From contig NZ_FOIK01000002.1 in NCBI RefSeq assembly GCF_900111565.1, forward strand, positions 682,001-746,000: a DNA stretch of 64,000 nucleotides, read 5' to 3'. The position numbers and the translations under genes were made by a program. This DNA is from Paenibacillus sp. NFR01. Its GTDB lineage: Bacteria > Bacillota > Bacilli > Paenibacillales > Paenibacillaceae. Shown here in pieces: positions 26,544-35,241 of the stretch (the stretch's first letter is position 1; the number at the start of each line of letters is the position of its first letter). The notes beneath the pieces were generated by a model, which had not been told where the DNA came from, made no database searches, and saw nothing but the letters and a program-made list of their open reading frames with translations.

Positions 26544-26654
26544 CGGTAGAATACGATAGGTTTTTTAATCATTTCCGTGCCCAACATGCTTCCGCACAGG
26601 AAAAACGCCATCTGTATCTGTTCCGCTTCTTATCCCTCGAAGAATAGAACATTT

Positions 26655-26835
26655 CCGAAAAAGGCAGGTCTCCTGGCTTGCGCATCTTCGCTCCTCTTCT
26701 CCTTCCCGCCCTTCGGGCAGTGGTTGTATGAAGAGTCGCTCCGCGTTTACAGTGGCGGGACCGCGCCGGAATTGCACCGGCCTTCCCTATTAAGCCGGCT
26801 CTGCTATGCAGAACCGACACCCTTTTCGTGCAGTT
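26655..26835 (-). ncRNA. Cobalamin (B12) riboswitch aptamer
   Basis: On the minus strand the order is GGGTGTCGG; the core GCCGGTGCAATTCCGGC; GCGGTCCCGCCACTGTAAAC; a variable arm with GCCCGAAGGGC; and the B12 box AGCCAGGAGACCTGCC (26678-26663). All are hallmark cobalamin riboswitch elements in correct order. It lies in the 465-nt gap before the SLH/DUF4430 gene. B12 binding is expected to switch the operon off. Confidence 0.95.
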
Positions 26836-26856
26836 TATTCAATTTTGATCTACATT

Positions 26857-26885
26857 ATCATAACGGGAATTGCCCCGCCTGTCCA
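26857..26885 (-). promoter_or_regulatory. Promoter of the B12-riboswitch operon
   Basis: Minus-strand TGGACA (26885-26880), 17 nt, TATGAT (26862-26857); each hexamer has 5 of 6 consensus bases. The transcript would start near 26850, just ahead of the aptamer. No other promoter is needed for the five genes downstream. Confidence 0.75.
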
Positions 26886-26919
26886 CTGAAAATCCTTGGC
26901 TGCATGAGGCCGCCTGCCC

Positions 26920-28155
26920 TTACCGGGAGGCTTTCAGCGCAATGACCGCGTTATGCCCGCCAAAGCCGAAGGAGTTCGACAACCCGATCTGCAACGCCGC
27001 TTCCCGCGCTTTACCCGGCACGGCATCCAGATCGCAATCTCCATCCGGCTGCTCCTGGTTAATCGTCGGCGGAATCAGGTTCTGCTCCAGCGTCTTCACC
27101 AGCGCAACGGCTTCAACCGCGCTGGCCGCACCCAGCAGATGGCCCGTCATGGATTTGTTCGCCGTGACCGGAATCCGGTAAGCCTGTTCGCCAAACAGCT
27201 TCTTGATCGCCAGCGTCTCGGAACGGTCGCCGATTTCGGTGCTGGTCGCATGTGCGCTGATCACATCGACCTCCTCCGGCCGGATGCCGGCTTCAGCCAG
27301 CGCCTGCTTCATCGCCTGATAGGCGCCGAGCCCTTCCGGATGCGTTGCTACCATATGGTACGCGTCGGAGCTTGCGCCATAGCCGATAACCTCCGCGTAA
27401 ATCCGCGCATCCCTACGCTGCGCGTGCGCCAGCGATTCCAGCACAACGATGCCGGCGCCCTCCGCCATCACGAAGCCGTCCCGTCCGCCGTCGAACGGAC
27501 GGCTGGCCCGCTCCGGTTCGTCATTCCGGGTGGATAGCGCCGTCGCATTACCGAAGCTCGACAGCGCGATTTCAGTCACCGCCGCTTCGCTCCCCCCGGC
27601 AAGCACGACATCCGCCAGCCCCAGCCGGATCAGCCGGGACGCCTCCCCGATGGCCGTATTGCCGATGGAGCAGGCAGTTACGGGTGACAAAGTCGGGCCA
27701 AGCGCCCCGTATTTAATGCTGATCATTGCCGCCGCCATATTCGAGATCATCATCGGCACAAGCGTTGGGCTGACCCGCTCCGGCCCGCGCTCCCGGACCA
27801 CGGCCGTCTGCTCGAATAAGGTTTGGATTCCTCCGACGCCCGAACCGACATAGACGCCCAGCCGTTCCTTGTCGACCGCAGCCGAAGTCAGTCCGGCATC
27901 CTCCCAGGCCTGCTCGGCTGCGGCTAGGGCAAACTGGCAGAACCGGTCCATCCGCCGGGCCTCCTTCCGCCCGAAACGCCCGTCGGCGTCAAAATCCCGG
28001 ACCAGCCCCGCGATTTTCGATTTATAACGTGAAACGTCAAAGGTATCGATCCGCGAAATGCCTGAGCGTCCCTCCACTAGTCCATTCCAAAACGATTCCA
28101 CTGTATTTCCAAGCGGCGTAATGACGCCGAGGCCTGTGATCACGACTTTATCCAC
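26920..28155 (-). CDS. fabF: Beta-ketoacyl-ACP synthase II (FabF), stand-alone copy
   Basis: A 411-residue condensing enzyme that extends acyl-ACP with malonyl-ACP. The thiolase-fold catalytic triad is visible: nucleophile C162 in VTACSIGNTAIG, H302 in SAHATSTEIGD and H339 in SMTGHLLGAAS. There is also a K in NKSM and a Gly-rich C-terminus GLSNSFGFGGHNA. It starts with GTG behind GGGAGGAA. It is not next to acpP, fabD or fabG. It lies divergent from an XRE regulator with shared inverted repeats, so it may be a regulated second FabF or belong to a specialised acyl product. It converges on nothing; the B12-operon promoter begins right after its stop. Confidence 0.93.
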   Translation of the reverse strand: MDKVVITGLGVITPLGNTVESFWNGLVEGRSGISRIDTFDVSRYKSKIAGLVRDFDADGRFGRKEARRMDRFCQFALAAAEQAWEDAGLTSAAVDKERLGVYVGSGVGGIQTLFEQTAVVRERGPERVSPTLVPMMISNMAAAMISIKYGALGPTLSPVTACSIGNTAIGEASRLIRLGLADVVLAGGSEAAVTEIALSSFGNATALSTRNDEPERASRPFDGGRDGFVMAEGAGIVVLESLAHAQRRDARIYAEVIGYGASSDAYHMVATHPEGLGAYQAMKQALAEAGIRPEEVDVISAHATSTEIGDRSETLAIKKLFGEQAYRIPVTANKSMTGHLLGAASAVEAVALVKTLEQNLIPPTINQEQPDGDCDLDAVPGKAREAALQIGLSNSFGFGGHNAVIALKASR

Positions 28156-28220
28156 TGCTGATTCCTCCCTAAGTATTACTGGTATAGCCTCATGATGTCA
28201 CTCCGGTTATCCTATTACAA

Positions 28221-28258
28221 GTTATCGTTTATACTGGTATAATCAATACCACGATAAC
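28221..28258. promoter_or_regulatory. Divergent fabF / XRE-regulator control region with nested inverted repeats
   Basis: GTTATCGT (28221-28228) and ACGATAAC (28251-28258) are perfect inverted 8-mers. Between them GGTAT-AATCA-ATACC forms a second palindrome that contains a TATAAT -10 (28238-28243) for the plus-strand gene. A further ACGATAA copy follows at 28259-28264 (partial). This is the likely operator of the regulator at 28290. Confidence 0.55.
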
Positions 28259-28289
28259 ACGATAAACACGGTATGGGAGGAACCTGAAG

Positions 28290-29129
28290 ATGGACCGGCA
28301 AGCACGCCTTGCGGCATTGTCCGTTTTTTTGAAAGCCAAACGCGCCAAACTTCTGCCCGAAGCGGTCGGACTGATTCCCGGCACCCGCAGACGGACCGCG
28401 GGATTGCGGCGGGAAGAAGTCGCCCAGCTCGCCGGCGTCAGCACCACCTGGTATACATGGCTGGAGCAGGGCCGGGATATCCGCATGTCCGCCTCGGTGC
28501 TCGAGTGCATCGCGGCAGCGCTGCGGTTGACGCCCGACGAACGGAAATATCTGTTTGCCTTAGCCCTGGAGACGGCCACGGGCGTCGCTCCCCTGGAGGA
28601 GACTCAACCGGAGATTGCTCCTTCGCTGCGCAAGATTATGGATGAACTGCGCTATTGCCCTACCATTATTACCGACCGGCGGTATGAAATTCTCGGCTGG
28701 AACGAAGCTGCGGCCCATGTCTTCCTCGATTTTGAACAAATTCCGTACGGACAACGGAACCTGCTCCGCCTGCTTTTTGCCCGTAAAGAGCTGCGGCGCC
28801 TGGCGGTAAACTGGGAGCATTTCGTCAGAGGATATTTGGCCATCTTCCGCGCCTACTACGGCCAATACCTGGAGGATGACTGGTACGACCGGTTTCTGGA
28901 GCAGATGAAGGCGGCGTATCCGGAGTTCGGCCCGCTCTGGCAGCAAAGCGAGGTGCAGTCCGCGCCGGAGGTGCTGATCGAATTCCGCCACGCCAAAGCC
29001 GGAAAAATGCTATTTAACCTGACCTCCCTCCAGGTGCAGGGCAGCGCCGATCTTCGCTGCAGCATCTATACGCCGGATCCCGATTCCGCGACCGAGCAAA
29101 AGCTGCAGAAGCTGATGGAGCGTGAATAA
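28290..29129 (+). CDS. XRE-family regulator with MmyB-like ligand-binding domain
   Basis: A 279-residue regulator. An N-terminal Cro/CI helix-turn-helix covers about 25-90 (RTAGLRREEVAQLAGVSTTW, with the conserved YTWLEQGRDIRMSASVLE). The C-terminal PAS-like MmyB domain covers about 110-275 (YEILGWNEAAAHVFLDF, NLLRLLF, RAYYGQYLEDDWYDRF). MmyB-type domains in relatives bind fatty-acid-like ligands, which fits the divergent fabF (inference). GGGAGGAA precedes the ATG. It probably represses fabF and itself through the nested repeats. Confidence 0.9.
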   Translation: MDRQARLAALSVFLKAKRAKLLPEAVGLIPGTRRRTAGLRREEVAQLAGVSTTWYTWLEQGRDIRMSASVLECIAAALRLTPDERKYLFALALETATGVAPLEETQPEIAPSLRKIMDELRYCPTIITDRRYEILGWNEAAAHVFLDFEQIPYGQRNLLRLLFARKELRRLAVNWEHFVRGYLAIFRAYYGQYLEDDWYDRFLEQMKAAYPEFGPLWQQSEVQSAPEVLIEFRHAKAGKMLFNLTSLQVQGSADLRCSIYTPDPDSATEQKLQKLMERE

Positions 29130-29269
29130 ACCGCAAGATTTTTTTCTTACGGACGGCGGTTTTGATCTTGCCTTGACCTTTGAGGCGGCTGAACCAGTTA
29201 TAATGAAGCCATAGCTGATTCCTTTTATCGGCATTACGAATCTGACCGCGTGAGGAGGCGCTCCCAATC

Positions 29270-30874
29270 ATGACTTCCCGGACTTCCGTCAATCTGACAA
29301 TCCTGCAGACCAGCGATGTTCACGGCCATCTGTATCCGACGGACTACCGCGACTCCGGCGACAAACCGCTTGGCCTTGCCAAGCTGTCCACCCTTATCCG
29401 CAGGGAGCGGAGCCTTGATCCTTCGCTGCTGCTGATTGACAACGGCGACCTGCTGCAAGGAACGCCGCTGATGTACCACTATGCCAAATTCGACCGCAGC
29501 GGCGTGCATCCGGCAGCGCGGGCGTTAAATGCGCTGCGTTATGATGCAGCCATACTCGGCAACCATGAATTTAATTATGGAACCGAGCTGCTCCGCCAGA
29601 CCATTGCCGATTCCGGCTGCCCGTGGCTGTCCGCAAATATTATTGACGGGGTCAGCGGCAACCCGGCTTACGGGCAGCCCTATCGCATTTTCACGCATGC
29701 CGAGGGCATTCGGATCGCCGTTCTGGGCCTCACCACGCATTACATTCCGAACTGGGAAGATCCCGCAAATATTGAAGGCCTGGAATTTCAGGATGCCCTG
29801 GAGGCTTGCCGGCACTGGACATCCTACATCCAGGAAAAGGAAGACCCCGATGCCATCGTCGTCTGCTACCACGGCGGATTCGAACGCGATCCGCTGACCG
29901 GAGCGCCGACGGAGCCGCTCACCGGCGAAAATCAGGGCTATGCCCTATGCCGGCAGATCGAGGGCATCGACGTCCTCCTGACCGGACATCAGCACCGGCT
30001 GCTGACCGGCGAAATCAACGGTGTCTTAATTGCTCAGCCCGGCAGCGCAGGGCAAGCCTTGAGCAAGATCGAGCTGGAATTCGTCCCCGGGCAAGATAAC
30101 CGCTGGTCACTTCAACGCAAAAGCGCCGCTCTTCTGTTTGCGGAAGAAGCGGAAAGCGCCGACCACGAACTGCTGGCATTGTTCGCGGAGGATGAGCGGG
30201 CCACTCAGGCGTGGCTCGACCAGCCGATCGGGCGCACGGAAGGGGATATGACGATTCCCGACCCGTTCACGGCCCGGCAGGCGGACCATGCGTTTACCGA
30301 ATTCGTCAACCGCGTTCAAATGGCGGTAACCGGCGCGGACATCTCCTGTGCCGCGATCTTCACCAATGCGGCCCGAGGGTACGGGGAACGGATTACGATG
30401 CGGGATGTGGTATCCAATTACATCTACCCCAATACGCTCAAGGTACTGCGCCTGAGCGGCCAGGATATTCGCGACGCCCTGGAGCAGAATGCTCTTTACT
30501 TTGAATGGAATGAGTCCCTGGGCAGCCTGCAGGTCTCGCCTTCGTACCTGGTGCCCAAACCCCAGCATTTCAATTACGACATGTGGGAGGGCATCGAATA
30601 CGTGCTCGATATCGCCAAACCTCCGGGCCAAAGAGTGGTCCAACTTGAACGGGGAGGCATCCCGCTCGATCCCGGCGCCAGCTTCGACGTCGTCATGAAC
30701 AGCTACCGTGCCGGGGGCGGCGGCAATTTCGGCATGCTGAAGGATAAGCCGGTGGTCCGGGAAGTTCCGACGGACATGACCGAAATTTTGGCCGAATGGA
30801 TTTTGAAGCAGGACGTTCTTACCGCTGCCTGCAACCATAACTGGCGCGTCGTTTATGGAGCTCAGGGTCAATAG
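29270..30874 (+). CDS. Bifunctional metallophosphoesterase / 5'-nucleotidase, UshA/YunD family, cytoplasmic
   Basis: A 534-residue enzyme with an N-terminal calcineurin-like metallophosphoesterase domain (TSDVHGHLYP with D16 and H18, DNGDLLQG, GNHEFNYG, CYHGGFE, LLTGHQHRLL) and a C-terminal 5'-nucleotidase substrate domain at about 330-515 (TNAARGYGERITMRDVVSNY, FDVVMNSYRAGGGGNFGM). Expected to hydrolyse 5'-nucleotides, cyclic phosphodiesters or UDP-sugars. There is no signal peptide, unlike UshA, so it resembles the cytoplasmic YunD group. The ATG follows GAGGAGGCG. It is monocistronic with its own terminator. Confidence 0.9.
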   Translation: MTSRTSVNLTILQTSDVHGHLYPTDYRDSGDKPLGLAKLSTLIRRERSLDPSLLLIDNGDLLQGTPLMYHYAKFDRSGVHPAARALNALRYDAAILGNHEFNYGTELLRQTIADSGCPWLSANIIDGVSGNPAYGQPYRIFTHAEGIRIAVLGLTTHYIPNWEDPANIEGLEFQDALEACRHWTSYIQEKEDPDAIVVCYHGGFERDPLTGAPTEPLTGENQGYALCRQIEGIDVLLTGHQHRLLTGEINGVLIAQPGSAGQALSKIELEFVPGQDNRWSLQRKSAALLFAEEAESADHELLALFAEDERATQAWLDQPIGRTEGDMTIPDPFTARQADHAFTEFVNRVQMAVTGADISCAAIFTNAARGYGERITMRDVVSNYIYPNTLKVLRLSGQDIRDALEQNALYFEWNESLGSLQVSPSYLVPKPQHFNYDMWEGIEYVLDIAKPPGQRVVQLERGGIPLDPGASFDVVMNSYRAGGGGNFGMLKDKPVVREVPTDMTEILAEWILKQDVLTAACNHNWRVVYGAQGQ

Positions 30875-30911
30875 CAAAGATTCTATGCCTGCCACAACCT
30901 AATCTCTCCCA

Positions 30912-30962
30912 AAAAACAAGCCGGACAGCAATGCTCCTTTTATTGAAGGAACGCTGTCCGGC
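30912..30962 (+). terminator. Terminator after the nucleotidase gene
   Basis: AAGCCGGACAGC and GCTGTCCGGCTT arms with an inner CTCCTT/AAGGAA pairing; T-containing tail. The remaining 30963-31145 shows no gene. Confidence 0.85.
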
Positions 30963-31145
30963 TTTATAGGTTTATAATGGCTTGCTTTTCAAAGTTGTGA
31001 ATGATAACGGAACGATTGTGGAAAAGCGGCAGCGGTCGCCTTTCTGTCCGGATTTTCACCGCTAAGGGAACAAAAAAATCTGGACACAAGAGCGATGGGA
31101 GCAACGTTTCGTCTGGCAGCGTTCACCCAAGCGCCGATGCTGATC

Positions 31146-31958
31146 CTACCCTCTGACGAGCTTGGCGCGCAGCTTATTGGACATCCATTCGATCAGGAGA
31201 ATCAGAATGACCAATCCGATCAGAATGGCCCCAACCTGATTCCATTTATAGCTGTTCATTGCGAAGATCAGCGGAGCGCCGATCCCCCCCGCACCGACCA
31301 GCCCGAGGATTGAAGCCTCCCGCATGTTCATGTCGAACCGGTAAATCGTCACCGAGAGAAAAATCGACAGCAGCTGCGGCATGATGCCGTAGCGCACTTT
31401 TTCAAAGGTCGAGCAGCCGATCGAGGTCATGGATTCCAGCACTTTGGTATCCAGCTCCTCAATGGCATCGACGTACAGCTTCGCCAGCATTCCGATCGAC
31501 GTAATTCCCACCGTCATCACGCCGGCAAACGGCCCCGGACCGGACACCCGGATGAACATTAAGCCGTAGACCAGCGCCGGAATGGTGCGGATGACAATCA
31601 GCAGCAGGCGCGTCAGCCAGGCTACCGGCTTCGGCACGATATTGGATGCGGCCAGAAAAGCCAGCGGCACGGATAGCACCGCCCCCACGATGGTTCCCAG
31701 GAAGGCGATAGCCAAGGTCTCGACCAGCAAATAAAGCACGCTTTGCTTCGAAACGCTGAGCAGCAGATCCAGGTCCGGGTGCGTAATTCCTTTAATAATA
31801 TTCGATGCGATTTTAAGTCCGCTTTGGTTGACATCCTTTAAATCGACGGCCGCCAGCGACCAGCCGAACAGGAGAAGCACAATCATTGTAATCGTCAGTG
31901 CGTAACGCAGATTTCGCGGCGAAGACTGGAGCTGCTTCTCCACGGAAGTGGTGGTCAT
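31146..31958 (-). CDS. phnE: Phosphonate ABC transporter permease (second PhnE)
   Basis: A 270-residue inner-membrane permease with about six segments. The EAA-like ATPase contact loop lies in EELDTKVLESMTSIGCSTFEKVRYGIMPQ, and DMNMREASILGLVGAGGIG is the PhnE C-terminal signature. It is the last gene of phnD-phnC-phnE1-phnE2, 15 nt after phnE1. Two different PhnE proteins should form a heterodimeric channel for a phosphonate, phosphite or similar oxyanion. Confidence 0.92.
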   Translation of the reverse strand: MTTTSVEKQLQSSPRNLRYALTITMIVLLLFGWSLAAVDLKDVNQSGLKIASNIIKGITHPDLDLLLSVSKQSVLYLLVETLAIAFLGTIVGAVLSVPLAFLAASNIVPKPVAWLTRLLLIVIRTIPALVYGLMFIRVSGPGPFAGVMTVGITSIGMLAKLYVDAIEELDTKVLESMTSIGCSTFEKVRYGIMPQLLSIFLSVTIYRFDMNMREASILGLVGAGGIGAPLIFAMNSYKWNQVGAILIGLVILILLIEWMSNKLRAKLVRG

Positions 31959-31973
31959 CGTCCATCTTCTCCC

Positions 31974-32789
31974 TTAAATTAATTTTTTGCGGAAATGCTC
32001 GCTAACCGTCTCAATCAAATAAACCGTAACGACCAGGGCAAGCACGATCATGCCTACATTGGGATAATCCCGCCAGCCCAAATCCTCTTTGATCAAAAGA
32101 CCGACGCCTCCCGCTCCCACATAACCCAGAATCGCCGCATAGCGGACGTTGCCCTCAAAGCAAAAAAGCGCGTTGGATAAATAGCTGGGCAGCACCTGCG
32201 GAAGCATCGCGTAACGGAACGCCTGGATGCGGGTCATCCCGATCGATTCCATCGCTTCAAAAGCGCCCATGTCGACATTTTCAATCTGCTCATACAGCAG
32301 CTTGCCGACGTAGGAGAGCGTGAACAGCAATATGGCAACCACGCCGGCCATCGGTCCAAGCCCGAACACAAAGGTGGCAATCAGAGCCGTGACCAGCGTA
32401 GGCAGTGTTCGAAGCAAGCTGAGAAAAATTTTAAAAATGCCGACCACGATCCGGCTTTTCACAATGTTTGAAGAGGCAAACACCGCTACCGGCAGAGCCA
32501 AAACTGCCCCGATCATCGAACCGATGAGCGACATTTGCAAGGTGTCCACCAGCGCTTTCCATAAATGCGGCCAGTAGCCCCAGTCCGGAGGAATCATGTC
32601 CCCGATAATCACGAAAAACTGTCCGATCCGGGTAAACAGAATTTTCAGGCTGAAATCCGTGAACCGGACCGACAATACCACCGCCACAATCATCAGCAGC
32701 AGAATCAGCGGCGTACGCGAGCGCTTTTCCAGAACCAGCTTGCCGTTTGGCAGGATCACTTTTTTGGGCGGAAAAATCTTATCATACAT
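31974..32789 (-). CDS. phnE: Phosphonate ABC transporter permease (first PhnE)
   Basis: A 271-residue permease homologous to its neighbour. The contact loop is ENVDMGAFEAMESIGMTRIQ; the C-terminal signature is EGNVRYAAILGYVGAGGVG. The start at 32789, behind GGAGG 12 nt upstream, overlaps the phnC stop (TGTATGA); an ATG three codons earlier sits only 3 nt from GGAGG. The N-terminus has a basic cytoplasmic stretch before the first membrane segment. Confidence 0.92.
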   Translation of the reverse strand: MYDKIFPPKKVILPNGKLVLEKRSRTPLILLLMIVAVVLSVRFTDFSLKILFTRIGQFFVIIGDMIPPDWGYWPHLWKALVDTLQMSLIGSMIGAVLALPVAVFASSNIVKSRIVVGIFKIFLSLLRTLPTLVTALIATFVFGLGPMAGVVAILLFTLSYVGKLLYEQIENVDMGAFEAMESIGMTRIQAFRYAMLPQVLPSYLSNALFCFEGNVRYAAILGYVGAGGVGLLIKEDLGWRDYPNVGMIVLALVVTVYLIETVSEHFRKKLI

Positions 32790-33564
32790 GGACCGCATCC
32801 GCCTCCGATCTCACCGCCATTTCCTCTACCCTGCCGCCATAGATTTCGTTCAGCAGTTCCTTGGTCACGCCCGAGGCTTCTCCGTCAAACACGACCTCAC
32901 CTTTACGGATGCCGATAATCCGGTCCGCATATTCCAGTGCCACTTCCACGTGATGAATGTTCATGATGACGGAAATGTTCATTTCCTGGTTAATCCGCTT
33001 AAAATCATCCATAACAAGCTTCGACGTCACCGGGTCCAGCGAAGCAATCGGCTCATCGGCCAAAATAATATCGGGGTTCTGGGCCAGCGTACGCGCCAGC
33101 GCGACGCGCTGCTGCTGCCCGCCGGACAGCTGATCCACGCGGATATAGGCCTTATCCAGAATGCCTACCTTATCTAGCGCTTCCAGCGCTTTTATTTTAT
33201 GGTCTTTCGCATAGATTCCGGTCACCTTACGCCATAAGGGAAGATCGGGCACAAAAGACACCAGGACATTCTTAATGACCGTTGTCCGCGTCACCAAATT
33301 AAAGGACTGAAAGATCATTCCGATTCTCCGGCGGAACCGGCGGATCTGCTTCCCCCTAAGCTTGGATACATCGACGCCGTCCACATTCAGCTGGCCGCCG
33401 GTAATGTCATGCATGCGGTTGATGCAGCGGATAAGGGTCGATTTCCCCGCGCCGGAAAGGCCGATGACCGCAACAAATTCTCCCTGCTGGATGATCAAGT
33501 TAATGTTCTGAAGTGCGGTCGTTCCGTTGGGATATTTCTTTTCCACCTTATTGAATTCAATCAT
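32782..33564 (-). CDS. phnC: Phosphonate ABC transporter ATP-binding protein
   Basis: A 260-residue ATPase. Walker A is GLSGAGKST (35-43), the Q-loop lies in IFQSFNLV, the signature is LSGGQQQRVALAR and Walker B is IILADEPIASLDP. Length and the VTRTTVIKNVL stretch match PhnC. A longer open frame to 33636 exists, but the ATG at 33564 follows GGAG by 8 nt and gives the family's usual N-terminus. It lies downstream of two hairpins that separate it from phnD. Confidence 0.94.
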   Translation of the reverse strand: MIEFNKVEKKYPNGTTALQNINLIIQQGEFVAVIGLSGAGKSTLIRCINRMHDITGGQLNVDGVDVSKLRGKQIRRFRRRIGMIFQSFNLVTRTTVIKNVLVSFVPDLPLWRKVTGIYAKDHKIKALEALDKVGILDKAYIRVDQLSGGQQQRVALARTLAQNPDIILADEPIASLDPVTSKLVMDDFKRINQEMNISVIMNIHHVEVALEYADRIIGIRKGEVVFDGEASGVTKELLNEIYGGRVEEMAVRSEADAVHV

Positions 33565-33608
33565 GGCATGAGCTCCAATCCTGTAATCTTGCTTAAAACG
33601 TGAAACAA

Positions 33609-33730
33609 CCCCACAAAGTGGAGCCTTGGCATCCAAGCGATCTCAGGCACTTTGCGGGGACCCCGTAATTTAAGCCTATGATGTGAAAAAAATGAGAACA
33701 TCGCGCTGCGGCGATGCCCTCATTTATTCA
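33609..33730 (-). terminator. Two hairpins between phnD and phnC, probable attenuation
   Basis: Minus-strand hairpin 1 at about 33730-33684 pairs ATGAGGGCATCGC with GCGATGTTCTCAT and is followed by seven T residues. Hairpin 2 at 33662-33609 pairs CCCCGCAAAGTG with CACTTTGTGGGG and is followed by TTGTTTC. Together they should lower transporter gene expression relative to the binding protein. Confidence 0.65.
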
Positions 33731-33744
33731 GTTCACATTCGCTG

Positions 33745-34854
33745 TTATTTCTTCATGTTTTTGATCAGTTCCTGTGCTTTGCGTTCGTTGTCGTAGTCGG
33801 AGGATTGCGCTTCTTTGTAGCCCTCGTGGCTGTAGATGGCGATTACGTTTTTGCCTTCTTCGGTTTGGGCGATGGCGATGAACGCTTTTTGCAGCGCTGC
33901 TTTGAATTCGTCCGTCATCAGCGGGGATTTCTTGCTGACGCTGACGGTATCGTTGTAGATGCCTTCCGTTACGCCGATCACGTTCGTTTCATCCCAGATC
34001 GATGCGCTGCGGCCGAAGTCAGCCGTCCATTTGTCCACGTAGTCTCTTCTGGCATCGGCATAAGCGACGATCACGTCGGCTTGGCCGGCGGCCAGGCGGG
34101 CAAAGGAGCTGCCGTAGGAATCGGAGGTTACGACATGAGACAGGTCGGTCAGGCTCTTGCTGTAGTTGGTTTGCAGCCACAGGGTCGGGTAAATGTAGCC
34201 TGCGGAAGAAGAAGTCGACATGATCGCCCAGTTGGCGCTGTTCAGGTCATCCCAGGTCAGCTTTTCGCCGGCATTGACTTTGGCTGCCAGCTCTTTGCCT
34301 TTTTCGGTAGGACCGGCAATCAGCAGGGAGCGGTAATACGTAGCTTGTTGATCGGTTGGTTCTGTGGGTTTGTTATCGTTCCAGTCCTTCGGATTGTCGG
34401 AGTCGTTCGACAAGCCAGCGCGTGTAGCCGTCAGGAGAACTTCTGCACCATCGTCATACAGCGTGTACGTTCCGCCTGGAATAAAACCGATATCCGTTGT
34501 GCCGGCAGTCAGCGCTTCGCCCACTGCTTCATATGTTGTTCCGACGTCAATGCTGACATCGTCTACTTTATATCCTTCGGTTGCCAATTGGTTCTTGAGC
34601 AGATCCTTGAGCGGGCCTGTGGCCGTAATGATTTGATCCGGATCTTTGGAGGGAACGAAGCTGACCTTGAGCTCTTTAATCTCCGTAGCCGCCGGCGAAG
34701 CGCTCGGGCTTTCGGTTGCGGCGGCTGCCGGAGCGGAAGCCGTGCTCTCTGCGGCGGCATTGTTGCCGGCCGCATTGTTATTATTCGATCCGCAGCCTGC
34801 AAGAAGGCTGACGCCGAGAGCCAACACGGCGGTTAACATCATTCTGTTCTTCAC
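33745..34854 (-). CDS. phnD: Phosphonate-type solute-binding lipoprotein
   Basis: A 369-residue lipoprotein. The signal ends in SLLAGC (lipidated C21), followed by an Asn/Ala/Ser-rich linker of about 40 residues and a PhnD-type periplasmic-binding domain (LKVSFVPSKDPDQI, TTDIGFIPGGTYTLYDDG, SSAGYIYPTLWL, DVIVAYADARRDY). It captures phosphonate or a related oxyanion and delivers it to PhnC/PhnE. No C-P lyase genes are in view, so the ligand may instead be phosphite, methylphosphonate or 2-aminoethylphosphonate handled elsewhere. The start is GTG behind GGGGG. A Pho-box-like array lies about 90 nt upstream. Confidence 0.9.
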   Translation of the reverse strand: MKNRMMLTAVLALGVSLLAGCGSNNNNAAGNNAAAESTASAPAAAATESPSASPAATEIKELKVSFVPSKDPDQIITATGPLKDLLKNQLATEGYKVDDVSIDVGTTYEAVGEALTAGTTDIGFIPGGTYTLYDDGAEVLLTATRAGLSNDSDNPKDWNDNKPTEPTDQQATYYRSLLIAGPTEKGKELAAKVNAGEKLTWDDLNSANWAIMSTSSSAGYIYPTLWLQTNYSKSLTDLSHVVTSDSYGSSFARLAAGQADVIVAYADARRDYVDKWTADFGRSASIWDETNVIGVTEGIYNDTVSVSKKSPLMTDEFKAALQKAFIAIAQTEEGKNVIAIYSHEGYKEAQSSDYDNERKAQELIKNMKK

Positions 34855-34943
34855 TTACGGATACCCCCATCATGAGTTAATGTTTTAGTTCCATGAAAAA
34901 TGAGAATTTTTCAGTAAACCCGTAACTAATGATACAAGCGGTT

Positions 34944-34971
34944 TGTTAGTTAAAAATTAAGCTTATGTAAA
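34944..34971 (-). promoter_or_regulatory. PhoP-box-like direct repeats upstream of phnD
   Basis: Minus strand reads TTTACA-N5-TTAATT-N5-CTAACA: three hexamers at 11-bp spacing against the Bacillus PhoP consensus TT(A/T)A(C/T)A. The first matches fully, the others 5 of 6. This fits phosphate-starvation control of the phn operon. Confidence 0.5.
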
Positions 34972-34986
34972 GCGAGATGCTGGATT

Positions 34987-35241
34987 TTTTTACATAATAA
35001 ATCAGTTTCACCGCTGTGTCCAGAGGTTTACTTACATAAAATGTAATGTTAATAGAAGAATTTTACTCAAAAAGTAAGTTTGTGTAATGTTTAATAACAT
35101 ATAATTGCCGTCATTTCCGAGAATATTCGCTTCGCATTTCGCCTCGCCTATCTTCGGAAAAGCCGCCGGTTTAGCCCATTTGGAACAACTTTCCTGATAT
35201 AACCACATAAAAAAACTCCACCCTGGATAGGTGGAGTTTGC
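34987..35241. other. AT-rich intergenic stretch with TTACAT-N3-ATGTAA palindrome and a terminator
   Basis: The gap 34855-35409 has no supportable gene. It holds the Pho-like array, a TTACAT-AAA-ATGTAA palindrome at 35032-35046, and a minus-strand terminator at 35208-35241 (AAACTCCACC and GGTGGAGTTT arms with seven T residues) that closes the gene at 35410. A 78-codon frame at 35032-35268 lacks a ribosome site and recognised motifs. Confidence 0.5.
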
